DNA of 64,000 nucleotides from Adineta ricciae (taxonomy: Eukaryota; Rotifera; Eurotatoria; Adinetida; Adinetidae). The stretch covers positions 352,831 to 416,830 of the forward strand of contig CAJNOJ010000075.1 of assembly GCA_905250025.1 (NCBI GenBank), given 5' to 3'. The position numbers and the translations under genes were made by a program. The notes under the pieces are model-generated. The model saw only the letters and a list, made by a program, of their open reading frames with translations, made no database searches and had not been told where the DNA came from. This document shows positions 14,501 to 29,500 of this stretch, in pieces (position 1 is the stretch's first letter; each line of letters starts with the position of its first letter).

Positions 14501-17500
14501 CAAATGTTCTTCAATCAATTGAACAAGCAATTGATTCAGGTATTTTATTTTTATCAAATGTTGAAGATGATCGAAATGAAAATGATCAACAAAACAAATC
14601 AAATTATCGAATTTATAAAATGCACGACAATTTTCGTCTATTTGCAACACAAAATCCGTCGTTAGGTCGATATAAAGATGCACGAAATGTTCAATCGACT
14701 TCATTAATGACACGTTTCAATGTTTTTCTTATCAATGGACCTGAACATGATGAATTGATCGCCATTATCGAACATCTTTTCAAACAAAAATCTTTTCGTT
14801 TTACGCTTCAAACACAAACAATGATTAAGCTTCATGAAAATGTTCTTCAACGAATTCAAACGACAAATTTTACTGAAAAACATACAAATTATTCTCAAAT
14901 GACTATTCGAGAACTTTTTCGTTGGACTTTTAATCTTTGTCATTATGAAAACTTATTGAAATCCAACGGAGATTCGATATCTAATCCGAACGGAACATAT
15001 ATCAATGGAATTCTTGCCGAACAAGCGATGATTATCTATGCTTTACGATATCGTCAAAAGTCGAATCGAGAAGGAATTATCGATGAAATCAAACAAATTT
15101 ATAGTTTAGATTCTTTATCATTATCGACAAATGTCATTGAACTTCAAGATTCACTCAAAGATTATTTGAAATTTCAAATCGATGAAAGAATTCTTTCGAA
15201 TTTGTATTTAATAAATCTTGAACAAATTATTTCTCATTGGCCAAAAGATGTGTCTCAACCAAGAGAGAAAGATAATGTGAGAAAAATTATTCGTATTCAT
15301 AATGAAATCTTCAAGAAACTCCATCTTGGACCAATTCATCGAATTTATCGATGTTCCTACGAATGTCTCTTATCAATTCTCAAAAAATATTTTGGACATA
15401 GTTTAGAAACTTTATCAAGAATTCTTTTCAAAACTTATCTAAATATAACTCGTGATGAAAATCAACAAAAAATTCTTCTCCAACTTTTGGAAGATCAATG
15501 TAATGAATTGAAAAATAAATCAAATGATCTTCATTCATTACCGATTGTTCCTCCACCGTTTTATCTTGATAAAGAAAGTCAACAACTGATGAAACATATT
15601 CTTTCTTTACCATCACAACAACCGATTCTTCTTGTTGGACCCGAAGGTTCAGGTAAAAGTGATTTTGTTCAAAGTTTAGCCAATCTTTGTCAAGTTCGTT
15701 GTGAACATTTGTATTTAACGCCACAAAGTGAACCATCATCATTAGTTGGTTCATTAGTTCCACAAGGCAAATCACCTATTTGGCAAAATGGATCTGTAAC
15801 TGAAGCGATTGAAAAAGGTTATTGGTTAATTTTAGAAAATCTTTCCGAAGCATCGTCTGTCGTTCTTGAACGTTTAAATTCAGTTTTAGAACAACCACCA
15901 CAATGGATTTTACTTGAAAATAATCAACTTGAACCAATGAAAGTTTCAAAAGATTTTCGTTTAATTGCAACAATTTCACCACCAGCATTAAAACGTCTTC
16001 AAAATGCTTCAATTGCAATTAATCGAGAATTATCACCAGCATTGTACAATCGATTTACAATATTTTATTATGAAGGTCTAAATTTAACATCTTGTGAAAC
16101 ATTTACTCAATTATTTCAAACATATTATCCAATTGATGATAAAGATCTTTTAGATTCTTTATACGATTTGATGCAAGATGAGAAAATGACAAGTCGAGAT
16201 TTTGTTCGATGGATCGATTGTGCTTATCGAATGAAACATTCCAAATATCTTTCCTCGATTTCAATCAATGATGCTTCAGTTTTACTTTCAGCATTTGATT
16301 TAGTTTTCTCTTCGCTATTAGAAAAATCTATTCAAATCAAAGAGTATCTCCGGTCAAAAGCGGATAAGAAATCAATTGATTGGTTCGATCTTTCAATTCC
16401 ACAGACCATTCGAGATGAATATCAACATTATATAATCGATTCTCAAATAACTCCATCGAGATACGAAGCTGCAAAACGTATTTGTGCTTCGATTATTTGT
16501 TCTCGACCAATTTTACTTGAAGGACCCGCAGCAACTGGAAAAACAAGTCTCATTGATTATTTATCAAAATGTTTCGAAAAATATCTTTATCGAATCAACA
16601 ATACACAAGATACGACTATCCAAGATTATTTTGGTTCGTATATGCCAAATGGAGAATTTCTTTTCGGTTCTTTATCACGAGCAATGTCGGAAGGCGAATG
16701 GTTCGTTGCGGATGAATTTGATTTAGCTGAACCAGCGGTGATGAATGTTTTATATCCAATACTGGAAGGTCAACAACAAATTCTTATTCCCAATACAAAT
16801 AAACGATTATTTATCCATCCAGAATTTCGTTTTTTTGCGACACAAAATGGAATGAATTATCTTGGAAGAAAACAATTACCCATTACATTACGATCAAGAT
16901 TTCTCGAAGCTCCATTTCAATCATTTACTGAAGATGAATTCAAATTTATCATTATTCAAAGAAATCGAACTGAATCGAAAGATTTTAATAAAGAACTCAC
17001 AGGATTTGCCGATTGTTTAGCATCAACAGTAACACATTTGAATGGTTATGTCGATGAAAAACAAAGATTTTTATTTGGAGGAGATCGAATCAAATTAACA
17101 ATGAGAGAAATTATCAAATGGATTCGAAGAAAACAAAATAAAAAATCGATTTCATGGCAAATCATCGGATTAACCTTACTCGAATCTCGAGTACCAAAAC
17201 AATATCGTCAAGAATTTCTCAATTGTTTTCAATATGAAAAGACTTTTTCACAATTTGTTGATCTTTCGTTTAAAGTTCAAATTCAAAAAGATCTCATTTC
17301 TCTTCATAATGTTAATTATGAACCGATTTCATTTAAGTTTTATAATGAAAAATATGCTAATGAATCGAATCTTTCTTTCGCACCACAAACATTTCTTTTG
17401 TCTCTCTGGAGAATATTCGCTGCTGTTGAAGAAAAAGAACCAATTCTTCTTATTGGTCCAACATCATCGAAAACCCATTTGATTCGAACGTGGTCAAAAT

Positions 17501-20500
17501 TAATGGCGAATGAAAATAATCTTTGTATCATAACATGTTCATCTGCAACTGAAACAAGTGATTTAATTGGATCAATTAGGTAAATATATTCGTTTCGCTT
17601 CATAAAAAATCACTTTGTTTTTCTTTTTTCAAAGACCTTATACTCATGCCGAAGCGTTTTCTCTATTTGTCAAATGTCTCCGTGAATTTTATCAACGATT
17701 GATAAATATTCTACAGGATAATCATTCGTTAATGGAAAGTTATCTTCAAAATATTAATCGTCTAAGTCAAATTATTGAAGATTTTCTCGTTCGACTCAAA
17801 GATGATCAAAATCGAAAACGACTAAGACAATTCAAACATGATCAACAAGTTGATACGATTAATGAAGAACAAACTCAATTCGAAGATATTCTATCACCAT
17901 TATCGCTTTCTGCTCCAAATTCTCGATCAGCCACTCCACCACCAATCTTACAGAAACGTCCTTTACAATTCGCTAATGATGATCAATCTTCGACAAGTGA
18001 CGATGGAAGTGTTTTTGAATATGAAGCAATGGGAAATGAAGTGGATACAATGCAAACATCTGATGCAGATGATGATCCATTTACAACGAAAAGTGATGCT
18101 ATTAATGAACCATCAACACCTGATGATGTAGATCCATTCGAAAATAATTCGGATAATTTTACAGAGAAAATGCCACATGATGATGAAGATGATAAAGATC
18201 CATTCGAAGAGAATTCCTTTCAATCAAAAGACGACTATGGAAATCTGATGGAATATTTTATGAAAAATGAAAATGATCTGTCGACAACATCATCGAATAA
18301 CAATGGAATATCTTCAAAGCAAAATAAAGAAAAGAATCCAATTTGTGAAGCATTTCAATCAATTGAAAATTCATGGAAAGATATCGTTGACAAAATGAAG
18401 TCATTTGAACGAATTTCTAATGATAATGGTCTGACATTGATGAAACACCGTTGTGAAATAATCATCAATGAACTTCGTCAAGCCATTGAAGAACAAAAAT
18501 CGAATATATTTCTTTTTCAAGATGGACCTGTAACAACAGCAGTGAAACAAGGTCAAATTTTAATTCTTGAAGATATGAATGAACCATCACAAGCAGTGAT
18601 AGAACGATTAAATAGTTTATTAGAAACTGAACCATCGTTTGTTCTCTATGAAGATTTTACCAGTCGAAAATTTGGAACAGATGATCAAAATCCTCGTTCA
18701 AATATTTCAATTCTTCGATCATTTCAAATCTTCGGAACAATTCATTGTGATGAACAAAATGAAACACGTGTACAAATTAGTGCGGCGACACGATCACGAA
18801 TGACAGAAATTCGTGTTGAATCTTATGATTATAAAGATTTAAAATCATTGGCCAAACAAAATCAATCAAATGAACCAACATTCCAAGCAGAATTTGAACA
18901 AATGATTGACATTTTAGCGGATAAATTGGCACCAACACTCGCTCGAGCAACAATGAAAAGTGAATCACTCAATTCGAGAGATTTTCTTCGATTTGCTCAA
19001 TGTTTACAATTACATTATCATTCAATGCCAATGAAACAAGCTGCAGCTTTATCGATTAAATTTTTATTTCTTGATCGGGTCTCCATGGGAAGAAAATCAT
19101 CTTTGAAATCAGTCTCAACTAATGATCTTCTCTGGCAACAGGTTTTAAATGCTTTCCAATGTGACAGAAATTCAATTATTCTCGATGATCAAATTGATCA
19201 ATCGATTATTTATACAAATATCGATGATTGGTGTCAAATCGAAAAGAATCAATCGACATCTGAACATCAATGGGCTTTACGTCTGAAATCGAATCGATTA
19301 ATTGCTCCTTTTTCAACAAAAATTATTGAACAACCTCAACTTTCTCACTTTCGATTAGCAGTGACGAAATCAGTTTTGAATAATATCTCACGAATCATTT
19401 TTTCTCTTCATTCATCGAATCGACAACTTCTTGTTGGTCCACCAGGTATTGGGAAAACAAAAATCATCGAAGTTTTAGCAGAATTACTTGGTTATCAAAT
19501 CATTCGAATTAATTTCAGTAATAATACAACTTTTGACGATTTAATTGGTTCGTTTGTTCCTCGAGTTGCTCATGGACAACGATCATTTCAATTTCAACCA
19601 GGTCCACTTTATCAAGCTTTACAAAACGATCGTCATAATACAATAATTCTTTTTGATGAATTAAATTTAGCCCGAAAAGAATTACTTGATCAATTAACAC
19701 CACTTTTTGCCAATAGTAAATCTCTTTTTATTCCATCTTTGGGTCAATCAATTGATATTGATGGTTCAATTGTTATTGCTACAATGAATCCTGCATCAAT
19801 TGGAAGTGGACGAGGAAAATTACCACGATCAACTGAATCACATTTTCTTCAAGTTCAACTTTCAAATTTTGAAGTTATTGAATTAATGCACATTACAATT
19901 TCTCTTCTTCGTCGTCATCTCGATGCTGGTTATTTAACAAGTAAAATCATTGAAAAGATCAATCTGTTTCATTATGAAATCAGTGAAAAAGCACGACTTA
20001 GACAAATCGGTCGTATCGGTGGTCCTTATCAATTCAATTTACGTGATATTGAAAAATTATCAAATCTCATTGCAAATCTTTCTGTAACACATCGAGCTCA
20101 TCTTAATCTTTCGAAATCGATTCCAAATGAAAATCTTTGTGAATCAACTGAAAATGACAATGTCGAAGAACAAAATATGATTCGAAGTCTTCATGTTTAT
20201 TTAGATATTGTCTATGCTTGTCGATTTGAATCAATTAATGAACAAAATCAAGTTCGTGAAATGATTCGAAAACATTTTCCTTTAATTGACAATTCACCTT
20301 TGATCGATCAGAGTCGATCTCAAATAATTGATTGTGATTTAAATCTTCTTGGTTATGTTCGTCTTGGTTTTGTTTACATTGAAAAGAAAGACTATCCATC
20401 AATCTATCCACCGTGTACTCATAGTAAAAAAACTTTAGAGAAATTACAACTACTCGCTGCTACTGTCATTAGTAAAGCAACTGTTTTGATTGAAGGTGAC

Positions 20501-23500
20501 GATTGTTCAGGAAAAACAGCGATTATTTGTGAATTAGCACGACTTTGTGGAAGACGTTTATTACTTTTCAATCTTAACCATGAAACAACAACTTCGGATT
20601 TACTTGGTTCATGGACAATTATTAACAAAGATTTATATGAGAAGAAAAAAATCAAACAAAATCGACAATTTCTCAATGATCTTCTTCGATTTTCATTGGA
20701 TCGATTATTACCTATTGCTGAACAATCGAAACAAATAGATCAATTTATTGAAAAGATTATTTCAATTGTTGAATTTTGGGAAAACAATGAACATTTGGAA
20801 ACTTTCAATCATTGTCGTTCTTTATTAGAATTTTCCTCGAAACAATCAAATGAATTATTAAACAAATGTTTAAGTGAAGAAATTGAAAAATATTTCGATT
20901 TACTCGATCAAATTGAAGATAATTGTAAATTAATTGAAGGATTATCGGAAGGTTTAACATTTACATTTAATAAAGGACCTTTAATTGAAGCAATGGAACG
21001 CGGTGATTGGATTCTTTTAGATAATATCAATTGTGCTCGAGGTGATGTGATCGAACGATTAAATTCATTAGCTGAAAGTGAACCAAGTTTAAATCTTTAT
21101 GAATCAAATGAAACACAAATTTATCGTCGTGATCAAGGAATTCATCAAGATTTTCGTTTATTTGTTATTGGAAATACAAATCGAAAAGGAAATGAGAAAT
21201 TATCAAATGCATGGAAAAATCGTTGTTTAATTATTCGAATGAAACGACTCGATGATGAATTAACGATTGAAAATGTCGAAAATCATGATACAAATCAATT
21301 AATTCAAGGAGAACTTCAAGGAATCAATGCAGGAGAAGAATTTACTCATCTTCTACTTCGAATTCACGCATCAGCTCAACAATTATTCAATGAAAAACAA
21401 ATCGAATTGATCACTTCGTACAAATATTCGTATCAAAATCTGAAAAGAGCCGCACGAATCTTACGAACATATGCACGTGAAGGAAAAGATTTAATGTTAG
21501 CATTAAAAACAGCTATTTTTAGAAGTTATATCGATCCTATTGTTAATCAAAATGGGAAAGAAGCATTAAGAAAGTGTTTTATCGAACATCTTTCCAATGA
21601 GGAATTGAAAAAAGGAAATTTTTTAACTTTACCAATGAGAATGACTTCTGAAACACTTGAAGAACAAGTTGAACAAATGGATTGGTTTAAATCAGCACAA
21701 ACTCTTCGAGATGTTTTAGCTTCAATTGAAGAATCAACTTATGATTTTCATCTTCAAATGATTATTAAAGAATTTGATGATGAATCGTTTCGTCAAAAAG
21801 AATTTAGTCCTTATGCTTTATCTTTACTTGATCATCTTTCACCTTTAATTCAAAGAAAAGTTTCAAACAATGAAGAACAATTATTTGGACAGAAGATTTC
21901 TTTATTTCGTCAAAAACTTCTCCAAATTCATCAAGAATATTTCGATCCATTGATTATTAATGAAATAAAACCATTTTTCAGTGAAATATCGAGGTTTCTG
22001 AGATCCGAATCGATTCTTTTGATTCTTGATCATATTGAAGATACGATCAATCAACTCAATCAACATGTTAAACAATGTTCGATTTTAATTGAAAATTTTG
22101 TTAAAAAAACGTCTTTTCTCGATGCATTTTCTCGAACAAAAGAATTGAAACGAATTAAAAAAACAATCGATCAACTTCGATTCTTATCGATTCAAAATCA
22201 ACAAATTCGATTAGGTGAACGTTCATTGATCAATGCACAGAGAAATTATGAAGTTAACCAATGTCTTTCTCAACTTCTCATTTGTGAAATTTATATTCGA
22301 TGGGTTTCATTTCCATGTCAATCAACAGTGAAAAATGATTTAGATATTCTTCTTCGTACAAATCAAATTCTTAATGAAAATCTCATCGATGAAGAAACAA
22401 CAACTGCTTTCAAATTTCTTAATGTTCATTTACAAAAAGTTCAAGCTTTACCAATTATTTATTCAACTGATCAAAGATATGAAACTATTTTCAGATTATT
22501 TCAATGTTTACCAAAAACAGAACAAACTCGAATGATTTGGAAATCTTCTGCAAAATTAGAATTGAATGTCGCGTGTAAATTATCGATGAATCTTTTGATT
22601 AAACGAGATTTTCTTGAAATCATCGATGATCGATATTCTCTTTTAAATTCATCGACATTTTTGAACAATCTTAATGTTCTTTTCTACATGGAAACGATTC
22701 TCAATCGAATCTCAAACGAAATTGACAATTGTCAAATCAATTTAGAAAACATTGTGAAAGAGTTGCGTGAACAGGAATTATCATCAAATTCATCTTTTCA
22801 AGTCATTGATATGGATTTTGCGCAAACAACAATTGACATTCATTCAAGTGATACATCAACCGACAAAATCAATGAAATCAAAGAAAATCTTCCTGTTCTT
22901 TTTCTTGCTCTTCGTGAAAATATTCAACAATATGATAAAGATGGTTCGTTTAATGATATTGATAATTTTATTCAACAACGAGAAATTTGTTTTACACGAG
23001 ATTTGATTGAAACTATCGGTGAGATTTATCATCAAGAATATCTTTGTCATCAAAAGATTTCTTCATCACATTTACTTGATGAAGAAACGAAACAATTGAA
23101 ACGACATGTTTTACAAGAACGTGTTTTTTCTCGTTTTAATCACGAAATTCTTCGTTCGAATCGAGGTCAAGCATGTTTAGCATTGATGCAATTAGTTTAT
23201 CCATCTCTTCTTCAACATGATCTGCTCTTTTCGATGGTCTGTGAAAAGAATTTTCATGAAATTATTGAACAAAGTTTAGAAAGACAAAATCTTCTCGAAA
23301 TTTTCATCGAACCACAATTCAATGAAATCCTTCTCATTGATAAAAGTCAATACAATCGTTATATTTCAAATGAATCAGATTTGATTCAACTCGGTACACA
23401 ACTTCGAGTGACTCATTTTGTCATTCATCAACAAAATCATTCAAATTCAACAATTTTCGATTCTCTTTTTGAACAATTTCAAAAGAAAACTAATTCAATT

Positions 23501-26500
23501 GAATTTCGTTTTCAAAAGCAAATCGTTAAAAGTTTCTTAACTAACGATCACATGCATTTCGCATTACCTTGTCTAATCAACCAATTATTTCATTGTTCAT
23601 CATCAATCGATTTATCGATAGTTGAAATTGATTTAGAAAACGCACAGAAGATCATCACTGAAATTCGTTCGTGGTTCAATGAATATGAAAGAAATGGAAT
23701 TGTTCAAAATCATCAAAATCGAATCGAATATCAAGTAGAAATCTCCATTGAAAAACATCTCAAGATTTTTCAAACAATTATCAAACAAACTCGACAAATT
23801 CTCGATGAAGTTGTCTCATCAAAATATGTCAATATCAATTCCATCAATCAATTTACCAAGAATGTTCGAACTAATTTAGAAAAACAAATTATTACCGATT
23901 TGAGAATAACAATTAATGATGCTTTACAACAATGTGTTCCCGAAACGATTTCATCTCGTGTGAAGTTGATAACGATTGTCGATGCAAAAAAATTCCGTTA
24001 TCCAGTCTTAACTCAATTAAAACCACTTTTATCTGATCAAAATATAACATTTAATACATTTGTTTTGAAATTAATTGATCAATTACATCAAATTCAAACA
24101 GAATTTCTCAAACTACTTTTAACAACGAAAGAAAATGATGAAAGTGAAATATTTAAAAATGCACATCAAATCTCGAAATTCTTAATCAAAACAATGTCGT
24201 CGATTATGGATTATGTCGATACATTAGGATTTCGAATACCTTTTCCAGATTTTACTCAAAATCTATTAAACATAAACAAAGAAATTTTAAATCATGTTCT
24301 TCAAATTCAAAGAAAAACTCAACTAACAGATGAAGAAATTGGCAAATTCACGTTGTTTAAAACGAGTGATATCAATGAATTTGATTTATCAAATCATTTG
24401 AATTCACAGACAACTATAGTAACAAATATTCCTCAAGAGAAAAAAGATGCCGAAGAAACAATTCTTGACAATCAAAAAGAATTATTTGTCGAAATTGAAA
24501 CCGAATTGGAAAAATTACGACAATTAGCTAAAGAAAAAGATCTCTCTCGACTTCAATATGCAATTGCCATGTATTTGACACAATTAAATCAAATGAAACA
24601 AAGTCGAACAAGATTAACTGAATCAAATCGAATTAGTTGGATAAAATTACCTAAACAATTACAAAGAAGTATCGCAAACGAATCAATTGAACAAAAGAAA
24701 ACTGACTGTTTCAATATTAAACGTATCAAAGATGAATATTTATCAGAAATTTCAACAGAAATGATTCGAAAAGAAACAACTATTATTGATCCTTATTCAC
24801 CATTATTATCAGATGAACAAAGAAATGAACTTCAAGAAACAATTGATCAATTATTTGATGACGAATGTGACGAATCTGATCCAACTTTAGTTTTTTTACT
24901 CGATTATCTTAATCGAAATATTTATGAATCCATGTGGAAAAAAGTTGAATCATTAGTTTATTCTTTATCATCATTAAAACAAAATAATAAAAGTACATCG
25001 GAATCAATTCTTGATACTCTTAACTCATTGAGAGCAACATTAATCTTTCTTGATGCGAATCAATTAGCTGAACAATGTCGTCAAGTTTTACAAGAATATG
25101 AAGAACAAATGAAAAATGGAAATAATCAATTGGCATTTCTCAATTCAAATTGGAAAGAACTTCATCGACAAACATTAAATAATGTAATGAAAAGACGATT
25201 AATTAATATTCAATATGTTAAACATTGTGATACTGAACAACTTCGGGATATGATTTCAGATGATAATCAGATGAATTCATATAATTTAATCTCTTTTTAT
25301 CCATTACTTATTAAATTAAAGAAAAGACATGAGAAATTAACTGAAATTGTTTATGATATGACAAGTTATAATCAAATTATTGGAATTCATATGTCATATT
25401 TACGTTTATCAGATTGTATTGTTATTGTATTTCCTGATTTGATTCATTTATTTCTTGAATCAATTCAATTTGATCAATTAGATTTTCGTGAAACCAAAAC
25501 AATGGAAATTTATTTGAATAGTGATGAATTTAGTGAATCAATTGACGAATTTTATCAATTTCGATTAATTCTTTCAAATGATCATCGAGAATCTTTTAGT
25601 CTATTTCAAAATGATCAATCAATAGCAAGAGATGATTTGAAGAATATTATTAAAAAATTCTTTACAAGAATTTCAAATGAAGGACAAATCGATGATTTTC
25701 GCCAAGTTGGTTATCATTCTGTTAATGAAAGTAATGAATTTCATTCATTTTTTGCTTTGGAATTTCGAGATCTTCTCAATAATTTGTTTGAGAAAATGCG
25801 AGAAAATGTTCTTGGTCTCACCAAACAATTTAATGATTCTACTCGATTTCCAGCTGATGCCTTTCTCAACTTTTCCAAATTATTTTGCAATGAAATTAGT
25901 CCTGATCTCGACAGAATTCGTATGCGACAACGAAATATCGAAATGCGATTAGCTGGATCTAAATTGACAGATTATGAAAGAACAAATCTTGAAAAAGAAA
26001 GAGATCAAATCAGTCAAGACTATAAACGAATCGATATTGATTATCATACGAAATTAAATAAAGAAATTATTCAACGAATTCGACAATTAGTTTCCATTCA
26101 TGACCAATTAGAATCTCGAAGTGATGATCTACCCTCACAAATATTGAAAATAATTGAAAATACTCATGAAACGAAGAATATCAAGGAACAGAACAAATCC
26201 ATTTCGATTACATCGATCGACTTTCATCGAAAATTACTAAATTATCATAAAAATGTTTTAAATATTAAAGTTGAAAGTTTCGAAGGATTGGAAACGAATC
26301 TTCGCTCATTTATTGGAGAAACTCGATCAAATCTTGAGAAGATCTACGAAGAACATCGAGATTTACTTCGTTGTTTCGATGAAAATGATAAATTATGGAA
26401 AATCTTTCAAACAGCTTTAATTTCTTATCAATTATGTCACAATCAATTATTCAATGCAATGTTCAATTGGATTCGTGATTTAACCAATCGACGTAAGATT

Positions 26501-29500
26501 TATAGTAATGATATTCATCGAATTATGGAAAATAATCAAGAAAATGTTCGAGAAGCATTCGAAATACTTCGACCGATTATTAAAGTCAATGAAATTTCAT
26601 CAATTCCTGTCGATATCTCATCAATACATCGTATTGTTCAAGTCATTAGTCGTACAATTTTAAATTTTGATCAATATCTGACAGAATCTCAAGCATTTTA
26701 TAAATCAACAAGTTTATCAATTCTTCTTCATCATTGTTTAACTCTTCATGCTCGTATTGTCGTTTTTCTTGTTCAACTTTATAAAAATTATTCAACTGAT
26801 GATTCACAATTGAAATCATTGAAAATTCAAATTGGAAATAAATCAATTTCTTGGAACGATCAAATGAAAATCTTATTAAAGAAAAGTCGTTTTCGTCTCG
26901 ATAAAGATATTCCAGGAATAATTTTACCAACTGATGAATTTTCATTAAAAGAAGTTCATCGATTTCTCTGTCATGATTATTCATTTTTACAATATAGTTT
27001 TTCTTATCGTTATACACATACATTTAGTGGAATTTGTTGTAATCCAATTGCTTTAATTGATAATATCGAACGAAAAATTGATGAAATACTTCAAATCGAT
27101 TGTCGTTATGAAAATCAATTTTTATCAACTTATAACACATCGTTAATTCAAGTCAGTTATTCTCTCAATCTTCTTGTTCGAAATAATCAATTAATTATTA
27201 AAAAAATCTTAAATAATAAAAATGATTATTTCGAACAAAACACAATGAAACATTTGAAAAGATTTCTCGAGAAATTATCTGATGTAACTCAACTGAAATG
27301 TTCATCAATATCACAAATATTAAATGTATTTGTAGATTTTATTCTCAAACAACATTTTGATGATCTTTTAAATGAAGGTTTAGCTTTTTTTAAATATTTA
27401 TGTCAAGAAAGATCATCATTAACAAAAATAATCAATCATTTTCCATCTTTATTAGAATATTTTGTTAAACAATATTTCGATTTGATCATCGATTATTTTC
27501 AATGGGAAAAACAAGATCAAATACAAAATTTTCAGAAAAAACTTCAAATTTTCAAAGAACAAACAATTAACAAAAATGAAATTTCTCTTATTGAAAATTA
27601 TCTTTATTCTCAGTCATCTGATGGTCATCTTTTGACCACAAATTCCGATGAATGGCACAATGAACTTGTTGCATTTCTTCTTCAATCATGGTCGCAGGTA
27701 TCACGGATTTTATCTTCATTCGCTGGTCCTTTTTATAAAGAAAATGAATATTCTCGAAGAAATTTAAAATATTCTCAAGTTATTGCTTATTTTCAGCAAG
27801 AAAAAATGGATTTAATTAAGTTTATTCAACAAACAATTGAAGAATTTAATAAAAAATACTCAGATCATCAAACGATTAACGATGAACCAGTCATCGTTCA
27901 TTTAATTCGAGTAAAAGAAATCTTTCGATATGAAATTATTCAAATGTCTTTGAATTCATTTCGAGAAATCTTTTCACATTGTGATGAAATTAAACAGGAC
28001 AATTGGCAAGGCATTTTTCAATTCATTAATGACAAAACAACACAGTGGAATAAAGAAATTCAAAATCTTTTGGATATACGTAAATCAATAAAAGAAAAAA
28101 TCGTCCAAAGAAGGAAAAGCCAATATGATGATAATGTGCGAAATATTGGAGAGGAAAATAAACGTAAAACAGAAGAATTTGATCAACAATATGAAAGATT
28201 CAACAAACGATTAGCACAAAATAAAGAGACAATGATGAAAATCTTTGGACAAATCAAGTTAATTGGAAAATTACTTTCTTCGGATGATTACAATGGAATT
28301 AGTTCAAAAGATAATTCTCGATTTTATGGGCAATTAACTAAAAATATTGACGAAACCATCGAATTACAAGACAAATTACCTGATTCTTGTCGATTAAATG
28401 AAGAAATTGAAGGAAAACAATTAATGGAAATGGTTCAAGTTCAATCAGTTCGATTTAATGTGCACCGAGTAACATATATTGAAGATATTCCGAGCTCTAT
28501 CAAATCTGAAAAGACATCATGGGACAACAAAATTCAATTGATTTTAAATGATGATGATATTCTCCAAGAAGGTGAAGTTGTAACAGTGAAAAAATACGGT
28601 TATATGAATTATGTCGATAATCTCTTTGAGAGAAAAATAAAAATACCAGATAATGCAATGACTCAATCAGGTGAAATTTGTCGAATTAATCTCATGGCTG
28701 GCTCAAAAAAAGACAAACAATGGCAAAAGATGGCTCAGATCTCGTTTTCTTATAATGATCTGTGTCAAAATACACGCACAATTCAGGAAAACTTTGGAAA
28801 ATTTAAGAAAAGCATAATTGTTATTGATATTACTCCTGAAAGAACTTACAATTTAATAGGATCAAACGAAAAATTACAAAATAAAACTCTCGCTGACGAT
28901 CCTTCTCTAAAACAACACTATCAACAACCTTATGAAGTCATCGAATCACTTCAAAAAAATATTGAAAAGCTCCAATCGGAACTCAAAGTAGGTTTTCAGG
29001 CTCCTATTCCCCCACGACCCATTGAAATCCCATCATATGAAAATTTTGATCTGATTCCTATTCAACAACAAGAATCTGATCTTCAATGTCTTTCTCACCT
29101 ATCTGATGACACTCATCATCAATTAATGTTGAATATGTCTGGAACTTTTAACACAATTGTACAAAACTTTCAATCGAATTTCACAATTGTTAAACAATTT
29201 TTCAATGAAAATTATGCGAATTCTCTACTCAATGTGACATCAATGAAATTTCATCAACGTGAAAGTCTCATATCTGATTTAGGTATTCTAAAAACACAAT
29301 TTTCTTTCAAAACAATCCATGAAAATCTTTCAATAATACACCAACAAATAATGGAAATCCATTCATCTGTTCAAAAACTCCGTACATTTCGTGACAAATT
29401 ACAATCATCAATTAAAACTCTACGTGAATGTCGATTTCGTGTTGAAATAGCACAGACTGAAGGAAACATCATTATTAAACCCATCTCATCTATCTACACA

